Assembly (NCBI GenBank): GCA_022843305.1
Contig: JALHNX010000019.1
Location: forward strand, 1-46,161
Reading direction: 5' to 3'
Source: Pyrinomonadaceae bacterium
Lineage (GTDB): Bacteria; Acidobacteriota; Blastocatellia; Pyrinomonadales; Pyrinomonadaceae
DNA: 46,161 bases
The notes under the pieces were generated by a model. It was not told where the DNA came from, made no database searches, and saw only the letters and a list, made by a program, of their open reading frames with translations. Below, piece after piece: positions 1 to 6,533 of the stretch (positions are counted from its first letter, which is position 1; each line of letters starts with the position of its first letter). The translations under genes were made by a program, and so were the position numbers.

Positions 1-88
1 CACCAAACACACGAAAAAAACGAAAAAGAAGAAATATTATATTTCTTTAATTTTCTTTTCGTCTGTTTTGTGTGTTTCGTGGGCAAAA
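1..88. repeat. Intergenic inverted repeat, CACGAAA-type units
   Basis: The first 45 bases (A-rich, with ACACACGAAA and CGAAAA blocks) are imperfectly complementary to the bases up to about 88 (TTTTCGT and TGTGTTTCGTG blocks), with ATATTATAT at the centre. Relatives lie inside the palindrome at 3147-3305 and at 45124-45201, so this is a dispersed palindromic family. It lies directly upstream of hemL. The left edge of the window may cut it. Confidence 0.7.
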
Positions 89-99
89 ATTGATTGAAA

Positions 100-1392
100 A
101 TGAATACAACAAAAAGCAGTAAATTATTCAAAGAAGCTCAGAAACATATGCCCGGCGGCGTTAATTCTCCCGTCAGAGCGTTTAAATCCGTCGGACGTGA
201 TCCGCTTTACATTCAATTGGCAAAGGGCGCGAAAATGTGGGACGCGGACGGAAATGAATTTATTGATTATATCGGTTCGTGGGGACCGATGATCGTCGGA
301 CACGCGCACGAACGGGTGATCGAAGCGATTCGGGAAACGGCTCTGTCAGGCACGAGTTTCGGTGCGAGCAACGAAAAGGAAATCGAATTAGCCAAACTCA
401 TCAAAAAATTCGTGCCGTCGGTCGAGATCGTGCGGATGGTCAATTCCGGCACGGAAGCGACAATGAGCGCGATGCGTCTGGCGCGCGGATTTACGGAACG
501 CGATAAAATCATCAAGTTTGAAGGCTGTTATCACGGTCACGGCGATTCGTTTTTGATAAAAGCCGGTTCGGGCGTGGCGACTTTGGGTTTACCCGATTCG
601 CCCGGCGTGACGAAATCAACCGCGAAAGATACTCTGACGGCGCGTTATAACGACATCGAATCGGTTTACGAATTGACCGAAAGTAACAAAGGCGAAATTG
701 CCGCGATTTTTATCGAGCCGGTCGGCGGCAATATGGGCTGCGTTCCGGCAACGAAAGAATTTCTGGAAAGTTTGCGCGAGCTTTGCACAAATGAAAAAAT
801 CCTTTTGGTTTTCGATGAAGTAATGACCGGATTTCGCTTGGCAAAAGGCGGCGCGCAGGAAATTTACAATGTTACGCCGGATTTAACGACGTTCGGAAAG
901 ATCATCGGCGGCGGCTTGCCGGTCGGCGCTTACGGCGGACGCGCGGAAATTATGAAAATGATTGCACCGTCAGGCGCGGTTTATCAAGCCGGAACGCTTT
1001 CGGGCAATCCGCTGGCAATGACCGCCGGAATCGAAACGCTGAAGATCATTGAAGAAACGCCCGATTTTTACGCGCAACTGGAAGAAAAAAGCGCGTATCT
1101 GGCAAACGGCATTGCGGACGGCTTAAAAAAGCTAAACTTGAATTACACGATTAACCGTGTCGGTTCGATGCTCACGCTTTTCTTTACCGACCGCGAAGTT
1201 GTTGACTTCGACACGGCGAAAACATCGGACACGCAGAAATTTGCGGCTCATTTCGGCGCGATGCTCGAAAGCGGAATCTATCTGCCGCCGTCGCAATTTG
1301 AAGCATGTTTTGTCTCGATCGCGCACACAACGGAAGATTTGGATAAAACGATCGCGGCAAACTTTGAAGCACTCGGAAAAACTGGCGGTTGA
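100..1392 (+). CDS. hemL: Glutamate-1-semialdehyde 2,1-aminomutase
   Basis: This PLP enzyme converts glutamate-1-semialdehyde to 5-aminolevulinate, the second step of the C5 route to tetrapyrroles, in the cytosol. The 430-aa product begins [10 protein letters not shown] and carries the family's [12 protein letters not shown]-terminal block, FDEVMTGFR (the cofactor Asp region) and the PLP-binding lysine in [14 protein letters not shown]. Length matches the family (about 425-430 aa). I chose the ATG at 100; an in-frame TTG at 94 is also possible. No other heme gene is adjacent. The gene is followed by an inverted repeat rather than a simple terminator. Confidence 0.96.
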   Translation: MNTTKSSKLFKEAQKHMPGGVNSPVRAFKSVGRDPLYIQLAKGAKMWDADGNEFIDYIGSWGPMIVGHAHERVIEAIRETALSGTSFGASNEKEIELAKLIKKFVPSVEIVRMVNSGTEATMSAMRLARGFTERDKIIKFEGCYHGHGDSFLIKAGSGVATLGLPDSPGVTKSTAKDTLTARYNDIESVYELTESNKGEIAAIFIEPVGGNMGCVPATKEFLESLRELCTNEKILLVFDEVMTGFRLAKGGAQEIYNVTPDLTTFGKIIGGGLPVGAYGGRAEIMKMIAPSGAVYQAGTLSGNPLAMTAGIETLKIIEETPDFYAQLEEKSAYLANGIADGLKKLNLNYTINRVGSMLTLFFTDREVVDFDTAKTSDTQKFAAHFGAMLESGIYLPPSQFEACFVSIAHTTEDLDKTIAANFEALGKTGG

Positions 1393-1398
1393 AAAAGA

Positions 1399-1477
1399 GT
1401 CAGTAGCGTTCGCGTAAGCGAATGCGTCCGCCCTTTACCGATTTCGCAACGCATCGGCTCACGCCGACGCTACTGAC
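1399..1477. repeat. Long imperfect inverted repeat downstream of hemL
   Basis: GTCAGTAGCG at 1399-1408 is mirrored by CGCTACTGAC at 1468-1477. The arms continue with GCGT-AGC-ATGCGT blocks that pair with a few mismatches, giving about 33-nt arms. The sequence is more GC-rich than its surroundings and has no U tract, so it looks like a REP or MITE-type palindrome rather than a standard terminator. No second copy was recognised in this window. Confidence 0.7.
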
Positions 1478-1540
1478 AGTTTCTCACTTCTTTAATGGCA
1501 CGGTTGTTGCGATTAGTTTTGCGGGTTTAACGGGGAAATT

Positions 1541-2140
1541 ATGTTGAAATTAAAAAATTTACTGCAAATACTGGTCGTTTTCGCTTTTGTGTTTTCGGCG
1601 AACGTGTTTCTTCAGGCGCAAAACAGGGCTGACCGCGCGGTTTTAGCCGAAGCCGAACGGTATTCAAAAGACAAATTTAACTTTGTCGTCAATTCGCCGA
1701 AAGGCGCACGGGTTTACGGCGTTAAAAAACCGAGTTCGCAGATGCTCGCCGCGATTGATAAAGGTTTGACCGATCTTTTTGCCGTGGCGAGAAAAAACAG
1801 ATACAACAAGCGGCTGAATTATTCGGATTATGTGATTTTTATCGCCAGTCCCGACCGTCAGAAAAATTACGACGGCAATTATTCGCCCGACATCGCGATC
1901 GGCGTCGCGCAGTATGCGGGAACGGACGTTGATAAAGGCGGTTATATGTATGTTGCCGGAATGGTTCTCGGTTATAATCCGGGCGCGTTTCTGATCGGCG
2001 AACACACACAAGATTTCAATCGCGCCGCCGATGTCGTGCGCTATGAAGGCGAACATATCGTTCTCTACCACAACGACCGCCGACGCTACAACGAAACAAT
2101 GGACCACAGCAAAGGCGGCGGACATCCGATTCTGCAATAA
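1541..2140 (+). CDS. Exported protein of unknown function
   Basis: The 199-aa product starts with a Sec signal peptide (LLQILVVFAFVFSANVFLQAQ, probable cleavage near residue 27), so it should be exported. The mature part is about 170 aa with no transmembrane segment. It ends in a His-rich block with YEGEHIVLYHNDRRRY and MDHSKGGGHPIL. The three spaced histidines suggest metal binding, but this is not the classic HExxH signature. I do not recognise the family. It stands alone between hemL and the next small exported protein, with inverted repeats on both sides. Confidence 0.75.
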   Translation: MLKLKNLLQILVVFAFVFSANVFLQAQNRADRAVLAEAERYSKDKFNFVVNSPKGARVYGVKKPSSQMLAAIDKGLTDLFAVARKNRYNKRLNYSDYVIFIASPDRQKNYDGNYSPDIAIGVAQYAGTDVDKGGYMYVAGMVLGYNPGAFLIGEHTQDFNRAADVVRYEGEHIVLYHNDRRRYNETMDHSKGGGHPILQ

Positions 2141-2143
2141 AGA

Positions 2144-2232
2144 AAGTGAAAAAGTGAAAAAGTGAAAAGGTGGAAAAGTTTTGTTTATTTTCTAAAACGC
2201 AATCTTTTTCACTTTTTCACTTTTTCACTTTT
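2144..2232. repeat. Tandem-unit inverted repeat, AAAGTGAA units
   Basis: About four copies of an 8-nt unit (AAAGTGAA, the last degenerate) at 2144-2180 face three to four reverse-complement copies (TTTTTCAC) at 2204-2232 across a short AT-rich spacer. Transcribed, it would form one long A/U-rich hairpin. It begins five bases after the stop codon of the preceding gene. A closely related version with 7-nt units lies at 30567-30642. Confidence 0.85.
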
Positions 2233-2436
2233 AAACTTTATAAACTATTTGGTGCAGCAGGTAAACGATATTGTCAGGCGCGCCCGAAGAACTTTTTTTG
2301 CCAAACCGCGCAAAATGCGACAAAATCTATGTGTTTGTTAATTTTTCAATTTATTGGCAGGCAATGGCACGTTCATTGCTTTTAACTTCGCGGATGTCAT
2401 AGTTTGATAAAATCCGCGAAGATGGAGGTCAGATAT

Positions 2437-3048
2437 ATGAATTTTCGTCGTCTAACGACCAAAATCTTCGCTTTTATTTTTCTGTTCTTTGCAAGTTTTT
2501 TACACACGAACGCACAAGATTCGATTTACGAACTCGATGCGGGTACAAAAATCCGCGTTTCCATGGACAACGAAATTAACTCCGAAGTTTCGAGCGTCAA
2601 TGATACTTTTACAACGACGATTGCCGAACCCGTTAAAGTGCGCGAAACGATTGTTTTGCCCGTCGGAACGGTGATCGAAGGTCGCGTCACGAATGTCGAA
2701 CGCGCGGCGGTCGGCGGAAAAGGCGGTAAATTGTCGGTCAGGTTTGAAACTCTGCGCTTTGAAAACGGCGAAAAACGCGAAATCGAAGGCGTTTTGGTCA
2801 ATGACTTAAAAGCCGCTTCGTCGCAAAAGACGAATATTTTAGCGATTATCGGCGGCGCGGGTCTAGGCGCATTGCTCGGTTCGGTTTCAAAAGGCGGAAC
2901 CGGCGCGCTGATCGGCGCGGGAATCGGTGTCGGCGCAGGAACGGGCGTGGCTTTGGCAAGAAAAGGCAAAAACGTGCGGATAAAAACGGACGAAAAGTTT
3001 GAAATCCGGTTAACGAAACAGGTGATATTGCCGGTTCTGGATTATTGA
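2437..3048 (+). CDS. Exported glycine-zipper protein
   Basis: The 203-aa product has a signal peptide (IFAFIFLFFASFLHTNAQ). An approximately 110-aa beta-rich region follows with LDAGTKIRVSMDNEI and VLPVGTVIEGRVTNVE, a pattern seen in exported proteins with a TrbI/VirB10-like or pilus-assembly-like beta fold. Near residues 140-175 is a glycine zipper (GGAGLGALLGSVSKGG then GALIGAGIGVGAG). That segment probably inserts in or oligomerises at a membrane. The ATG at 2437 is chosen because GGAGGT lies 7 nt upstream (2424-2429). Function is unknown. A strong terminator follows. Confidence 0.75.
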   Translation: MNFRRLTTKIFAFIFLFFASFLHTNAQDSIYELDAGTKIRVSMDNEINSEVSSVNDTFTTTIAEPVKVRETIVLPVGTVIEGRVTNVERAAVGGKGGKLSVRFETLRFENGEKREIEGVLVNDLKAASSQKTNILAIIGGAGLGALLGSVSKGGTGALIGAGIGVGAGTGVALARKGKNVRIKTDEKFEIRLTKQVILPVLDY

Positions 3049-3097
3049 AAAATTTTATAAAAAGATTTGGTCGGCGGATTTTTCCGTTACCCAAATG

Positions 3098-3137
3098 AAA
3101 AAGTCTGACGTGAAGGGGAGAGCGCGTCAGACTTTTT
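3098..3137 (+). terminator. Rho-independent terminator
   Basis: AAAAAGTCTGACG (3098-3110) pairs perfectly with CGTCAGACTTTTT (3125-3137), a 13-bp stem with a 14-nt loop. A U-rich run (TTTTTCTTTTT) follows. It ends the glycine-zipper gene and separates it from the unit starting at 3321. Confidence 0.9.
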
Positions 3138-3146
3138 CTTTTTAAA

Positions 3147-3305
3147 GTTTTGTAATGCCTAAATAAAAAGTTTTATCTGCCCACGCAACACACGAAAAAT
3201 ACGAAAATATGCTAAATCATCAAACTATTTCGTATCTTTCGTGTGTTTCGCGGAGCGGCTGGGCAAACAAATCCTTCTGTAACTTTTTATTGAGGCATTA
3301 CAAAG
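3147..3305. repeat. Compound imperfect palindrome, about 160 bp
   Basis: TGTAATGCCT (3151-3160) is mirrored by AGGCATTACA (3293-3302), AATAAAAAGTT by AACTTTTTATT (3281-3291), and CTGCCCA by TGGGCA (3260-3265). The inner part (ACACACGAAAAATACGAAAA facing its complement) belongs to the same family as 1-88 and 45124-45201. The outer arms are new to this copy. It lies just upstream of the promoter of the unknown-protein/tRNA-like unit. An ATG at 3209 inside it is in frame with the downstream gene but has no ribosome-binding site. Confidence 0.8.
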
Positions 3306-3320
3306 TTTTTCGAAATTTTA

Positions 3321-3349
3321 TTGACATTACGCGGCATAATCATTATAAA
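3321..3349 (+). promoter_or_regulatory. Near-consensus sigma70 promoter
   Basis: A perfect -35 box TTGACA (3321-3326) is followed after 17 bp by TATAAA (3344-3349), one mismatch from the -10 consensus. The predicted start near 3356 leaves a leader of about 33 nt before the ATG at 3389. It is the best promoter I can see in the window and should drive both the downstream protein and the tRNA-like elements. Confidence 0.75.
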
Positions 3350-3388
3350 GGTAGTTTTGAAAAATTAAATTTAGGAGAAATAAAACTC

Positions 3389-4123
3389 ATGACAACAAAA
3401 CTCAATCAAGTTATCGCCATCGAAAAAGGTGCGAAAAACAGAATTTACTCGGCAATTACGGAATTGCATAAAAATGCTCAGAAAGCCGATCTGTATTACG
3501 GTTTCAGCAAAGCCTACGAACCGAAGGAAGAAGGCGGCGAACAATTTCCGCCTGAACAGAAAAAAGTGTTGATGCGTTCGGACGATGTACTCTCGGAGAT
3601 CAAAAAGCTATTCACCGAATTTCTCGACATCACGGCGACCAAGGATTTCGCCAATATGACGGCGAAAGCCGACGTGACGGTCGGCGGAAATATTCTGGTC
3701 AAAGACGTTCCCGTGCCGTATCTGCTGTTTTTGGAAAAACAGTTGACGGATTTGCGGACGTTCGTTGATAAAATGCCGACTTTGGACGAATCGGACGATT
3801 GGCGCAAGGACGAAGCGACCGGGCTTTTCAAAACCGAACCGACCAAGACGCACCGCACGGCGAAGGTTCAGGAAGCCATCGTGCTTTACGACGCGACCGA
3901 AAAACATCCGGCGCAGACGCAGCTCATCACGAAGGACGTGATCGTCGGTTACTGGAATCAGGTCAAACAATCCGGCGCGATCACGCGCGGCGACAAAGGT
4001 AAATTGTTAGAGAAGATCGAAGCCGTTCTGTCGGCGGTCAAATCGGCGCGCGAAGAAGCCAACTCGGTCGAAGCGCCGGAAAAGAAAGTCGGCGCGGATA
4101 TTTTAAGCTATATTTTCGCCTGA
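3389..4123 (+). CDS. Conserved protein of unknown function, leads the tRNA-like array
   Basis: The 244-aa cytoplasmic product has no signal peptide and no membrane segment. It is Lys/Glu-rich and starts MTTKLNQVIAIEKGAKNR. Distinctive blocks are KDVPVPYLLFLEKQL (near residue 108), KHPAQTQL (near 172), SAREEANSVE (near 222) and the terminal DILSYIFA. From memory, not checked, this resembles a conserved family of similar length in actinobacteria and phages (DUF7873 in Pfam, if I recall the name correctly). AGGAG at 3373-3377 lies 11 nt before the ATG. The stop is only 7 nt before the first tRNA-like element and no terminator intervenes before 4600. Protein and RNAs therefore appear to share one transcript, which suggests the protein binds or processes them. 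That role is inference. Confidence 0.85.
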   Translation: MTTKLNQVIAIEKGAKNRIYSAITELHKNAQKADLYYGFSKAYEPKEEGGEQFPPEQKKVLMRSDDVLSEIKKLFTEFLDITATKDFANMTAKADVTVGGNILVKDVPVPYLLFLEKQLTDLRTFVDKMPTLDESDDWRKDEATGLFKTEPTKTHRTAKVQEAIVLYDATEKHPAQTQLITKDVIVGYWNQVKQSGAITRGDKGKLLEKIEAVLSAVKSAREEANSVEAPEKKVGADILSYIFA

Positions 4124-4130
4124 CGGTTGA

Positions 4131-4249
4131 AAGGAGAGATTACTTTCGGGTAATCTTTCACTTGAGCCGTTTGGCTCAACTTGGACAAGCTGAATTTTAA
4201 GCTGAAATTGAAAACAAGTTTCCTGCAGGTTCGAATCCTGTTCTCCGCA
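4131..4249 (+). ncRNA. tRNA-like element A (T arm plus 3' acceptor, no D arm)
   Basis: The 3' end is a perfect tRNA T arm: stem GCAGG (4225-4229), loop TTCGAAT, stem CCTGT (last pair G-U), then acceptor strand TCTCCGC (4242-4248) and A at 4249. The 5' part is not a cloverleaf. It has a 7-bp hairpin AGATTAC/GTAATCT (4137-4156) and another, TTGAGCC/GGCTCAA (4162-4179) with a 4-nt loop. The local 5' strand pairs over only five positions (GGAGA 4133-4137 with TCTCC). The complete 7-nt partner GCGGAGA lies downstream at 4268. It could be a Y-RNA-like tRNA mimic or the 3' half of a permuted tRNA. There is no anticodon. Confidence 0.6.
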
Positions 4250-4267
4250 TTACAAAAAAATCTTTAG

Positions 4268-4425
4268 GCGGAGATGGCGGAAATCGGCAGACGCGCTTCC
4301 TGCGGGAAGTGAAACTATTAAACTCAGATTATTCCAAGAAGTTAAAAAACACGGTTTGAATCCATCTCAAATTGTCGATCCAAATTTGTCGTTGTTGCGG
4401 TGTTCAAGTCCCGCCGTCTCCGCCA
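4268..4425 (+). ncRNA. tRNA-like element B (Leu-type 5' half, then a second T arm)
   Basis: It starts like tRNA-Leu: acceptor GCGGAGA (4268-4274), U8, D stem GCG/CGC (4277-4279, 4292-4294) and GG in the D loop. The anticodon stem is a perfect CTTCC/GGAAG (4296-4300, 4305-4309), but its loop is only TGCG, so there is no readable anticodon. About 87 nt of non-tRNA sequence follow, including a T-arm-like GGTTTGAATCC at 4353. Then comes a T arm with loop TTCAAGT (4403-4409), a bulged stem GCGG-T-G/CCCGC, the strand CGTCTCC (4415-4421), G and an encoded CCA (4423-4425). The 3' strand can pair with this element's own 5' end (4417-4423) or with that of element C (4415-4421). Confidence 0.6.
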
Positions 4426-4437
4426 AAAATCATTTAT

Positions 4438-4516
4438 GGAGACGTAGCTCAATGGTAGAGCGGCGACACTAAGAACTAAAGATCGGCATTAAACGTCGTT
4501 GGATTTCGAAATGACC
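4438..4516 (+). ncRNA. tRNA-like element C (5' half with expanded anticodon loop)
   Basis: The 5' half is canonical: acceptor GGAGACG (4438-4444), UA, D arm GCTC-AATGGTA-GAGC (4447-4461). The anticodon stem GCGAC/GTCGT (4463-4467, 4495-4499; one G-U) encloses 27 nt instead of seven. A T-loop-like TTCGAAA follows (4505-4511) but its flanks do not form a proper stem. No CGTCTCC acceptor strand lies downstream. The only 7-of-7 partner is upstream, at 4415-4421 in element B. It is either a truncated tRNA relic or the 5' half of a permuted unit. Confidence 0.6.
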
Positions 4517-4518
4517 GG

Positions 4519-4590
4519 AGCAAATTAGCTCAATGGTAGAGCAATTGCCTGAAAAACAATTGGATGTCAGTTCGATTCTGACATTTGCAA
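4519..4590 (+). tRNA. tRNA-Phe(GAA)-like cloverleaf with two mismatches
   Basis: This is the only element in normal order. Acceptor GCAAAT (4520-4525) pairs with ATTTGC (4583-4588), with an A-A clash at the outermost pair. The D arm is GCTC/GAGC, the anticodon stem ATTGC/ACAAT has a C-A clash next to the loop, and the loop CTGAAAA (4549-4555) puts GAA at 34-36. The variable loop TGGAT is 5 nt and the T arm GTCAG-TTCGATT-CTGAC is perfect. CCA is not encoded. The AU-rich stems and the two mismatches are unlike a housekeeping bacterial tRNA-Phe. It may be a mimic, a degenerate copy or a weakly functional tRNA. Confidence 0.65.
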
Positions 4591-4599
4591 ACACAAACG

Positions 4600-4632
4600 G
4601 CGGGGTAGATAGGCTACATCTACTCCGCTTTT
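4600..4632 (+). terminator. Rho-independent terminator of the tRNA-like unit
   Basis: GCGGGGTAGAT (4600-4610) pairs with ATCTACTCCGC (4618-4628) in an 11-bp stem (one G-U) with a 7-nt loop, followed by TTTT. It lies 9 nt after element D. It is the first terminator after the promoter at 3321, so it defines a transcription unit of about 1.28 kb. Confidence 0.85.
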
Positions 4633-4779
4633 AGATTTTGAATTTTGGATTTTGGATTGGTTTCGTTTACAATCTCAATCATTATTTTGGATCGCATCAT
4701 TACTCGAAACATTTTGAAAAAGACGCACGATTCGTTAACGCGAACGCAAATCCAAAATCCAAAATCCAAAATCTAAAAG
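4630..4779. repeat. Tandem-unit inverted repeat, TTTTGGA units
   Basis: TTTTAGATTTTGAATTTTGG and following TTTTGGA copies (4630-4660) face ATCCAAA copies (4748-4779) across an 88-nt spacer. The 7-nt unit recurs three to four times per arm. The right arm ends 12 nt before the tldD start. Apart from the terminator and this repeat I see nothing else in the gap up to tldD. Confidence 0.85.
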
Positions 4780-4791
4780 GGGTTTAAATTT

Positions 4792-6357
4792 ATGACAATT
4801 TCCCGACGCGATTTTTTACGAGGGGCGAGCATTGCGCTTGGCACTTTGGCTTTACCTTCGTGGGTTTATTCGGCTGATCTGACGAACACGCCGATGCCCG
4901 AAGTTGATAAGAATAAATTTGCTGAGGCTTCGCTTTCGCTGGCGAAAAAGCTCGGTGCGGAATACGCCGACATTCGCATCAACCGCTACCGGCTCGAAGC
5001 AATCTCGACCCGTGAACGGCAGGTGCAAAACGTTTCACGCGGGCAGAATTTCGGTTTCGGTGTGCGCGTTCTGGTTAAAGGAACTTGGGGATTTGCCGCA
5101 AGTCCTTTGCTGACAGCGGAAGAAGTTCAGCGTGTGACGCGCGAAGCGGTTGACATTGCCAAAGCAAATTCAGTTTTTCAAACTAAACCGATTCGCCTTG
5201 CGCCTGCGCCGAAAGCTTCGGGAAATTGGAAAAGCTCATTTGAGCGCGACCCGTTCGATGTGCCGATTGACGATAAAATCGAGTTTTTAATGAAGCTCAA
5301 CGAAGCCGCGCTTTCAACCAAAGGCGTAAGTTTCGTTAATTCTTCGATGGCTTGGGTCAATGAGCAGAAATTCCTCGCAACTTCAGACGGAACGCGCGTC
5401 GAACAATATCTGATTCGCGGACTTCCGAATTTTACGGTGACGGCAATTGACCGCGCTTCGGGCGATTTTCAGACGCGCAGCGCACTCGCGCAAGCTCAAT
5501 TGATCGGCTACGAATATACGAACAGTTACGATTGGATTGCGGAAGCGAAACAAGCCGGCGAAGAAGCGGTCGAAAAATTAACGGCAAAACCGATCGAACC
5601 CGGAAAATACGATCTGGTTTTGCATCCGTCGCATCTTTTCTTAACGATTCACGAATCGGTCGGACATTCGACCGAACTCGACCGCGCTCTTTTGTGGGAA
5701 GCCAATTATGCGGGAACTTCTTTTCTAACGCCCGACAAAACCGGAAAACTGCAATTCGGCTCGAAGATCGTCAATTTCTTTGCCGACCGCACTCAAAAAC
5801 ACGGACTCGCCACGGTCGGTTGGGATGACGAAGGCGTTGCCGGACAACGTTGGGATATTGTCAAAGACGGAAAATTTGTCGGATGGCAGACGACACGCGA
5901 TCTCGCGCCGCTGATCGGCGAAAAAACTTCGCGCGGCTGTCTGCACGGCGATAGTTGGTCGAGCGTTCCTTTTCCGCGAATGCCGAATCTTTCGCTTGCG
6001 CCGTCGAAAGATAAAACGACCGCCGAAGATTTGATCGGCGGCGTGGAAAAAGGAATTATGATTCACGGGCGCGGCAGTTATTCGATTGACCAACAGCGTT
6101 ATAATTTCCAGTTCGGCGGACAAACTTTCTGGGAAATTAAAAACGGCAAAGTCGTCGGAATGCTGAAAGATGTCGCGTATCAATCGCGCACGACCGATTT
6201 CTGGAACGCCTGCGACGCGCTCGGCGGCGAAAATACATATCTTCTGCCCGGCACATTCAACGACGGCAAAGGCGAACCCGGACAATCGAACGCCGTTTCG
6301 CACGGCTGTCCGGTCGCTAGATTTCGCCAAATTAATGTTTTGAACACAGCAAGTTAG
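4792..6357 (+). CDS. tldD: TldD-type metalloprotease with Tat signal
   Basis: TldD with its partner TldE forms a zinc-dependent endopeptidase. In enterobacteria it trims microcin and CcdA precursors. The 521-aa product starts with a twin-arginine signal (SRRDFLRGASIALGTLALP), so this copy is probably exported folded, unlike cytosolic E. coli TldD. The catalytic motif HESVGH stands in LFLTIHESVGHSTELDR near residue 284. A conserved CxxG-type block (RGCLHGDSWSSVPFPRMPN) and the terminal NAVSHGCPVARFR fit the family. The stop is immediately followed by a MITE that separates it from tldE. Substrate is unknown. Confidence 0.9.
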   Translation: MTISRRDFLRGASIALGTLALPSWVYSADLTNTPMPEVDKNKFAEASLSLAKKLGAEYADIRINRYRLEAISTRERQVQNVSRGQNFGFGVRVLVKGTWGFAASPLLTAEEVQRVTREAVDIAKANSVFQTKPIRLAPAPKASGNWKSSFERDPFDVPIDDKIEFLMKLNEAALSTKGVSFVNSSMAWVNEQKFLATSDGTRVEQYLIRGLPNFTVTAIDRASGDFQTRSALAQAQLIGYEYTNSYDWIAEAKQAGEEAVEKLTAKPIEPGKYDLVLHPSHLFLTIHESVGHSTELDRALLWEANYAGTSFLTPDKTGKLQFGSKIVNFFADRTQKHGLATVGWDDEGVAGQRWDIVKDGKFVGWQTTRDLAPLIGEKTSRGCLHGDSWSSVPFPRMPNLSLAPSKDKTTAEDLIGGVEKGIMIHGRGSYSIDQQRYNFQFGGQTFWEIKNGKVVGMLKDVAYQSRTTDFWNACDALGGENTYLLPGTFNDGKGEPGQSNAVSHGCPVARFRQINVLNTAS

Positions 6358-6517
6358 GACTGGAGCGCAAGCGGCTCGCTTGCCCGCGCGTCCGAGCGAA
6401 GCAAGGACAGGCGCGAACGCTTCCATTAAAATTAGATTTCGAGTAATTGCGGCGTGTCGCGCCTGTTCTCGCAAAGCCTCGAACGCGCGTTGCAAGCGAG
6501 CCGCTTGCGCTCCAGTC
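6358..6517. mobile_element. MITE-like element, copy 1
   Basis: This is a 160-bp element with perfect 25-bp terminal inverted repeats: GACTGGAGCGCAAGC... at 6358-6382 and its exact complement ending GCGCTCCAGTC at 6493-6517. It begins on the first base after the tldD stop and ends one base before the AGGAG of tldE. It has no transposase and no complete gene. A second copy at 42995-43146 shares an identical terminal stretch of about 60 bp. Target-site duplications are not obvious. Confidence 0.85.
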
Positions 6518-6533
6518 AGGAGAAATTTTAACA

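Noticed and set aside
2170..2385. Short open frame of 71 codons on the plus strand
   Set aside because: It consists mostly of the AAAGTGAA inverted repeat translated, has no ribosome-binding site and no recognisable domain.
3209..3388. N-terminal extension of the unknown-protein gene to an upstream ATG
   Set aside because: The extension lies in a palindrome and covers the promoter. The ATG at 3389 has AGGAG upstream and begins with the conserved MTTKLNQ sequence.
4268..4425. tRNA-Leu with a group I intron
   Set aside because: The extra sequence is under 90 nt, too short for a group I intron, and lies after an intact short anticodon hairpin rather than inside the anticodon loop.
4131..4590. 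tmRNA (one-piece or permuted)
   Set aside because: There is no GGGGC/GCCCC-type acceptor with G-U pair, no tag reading frame ending in ALAA or similar, and several separate acceptor stems.
6447..6533. Upstream start for tldE within the MITE
   Set aside because: It would add 29 residues translated from transposon sequence; the ATG at 6534 has its own AGGAG.
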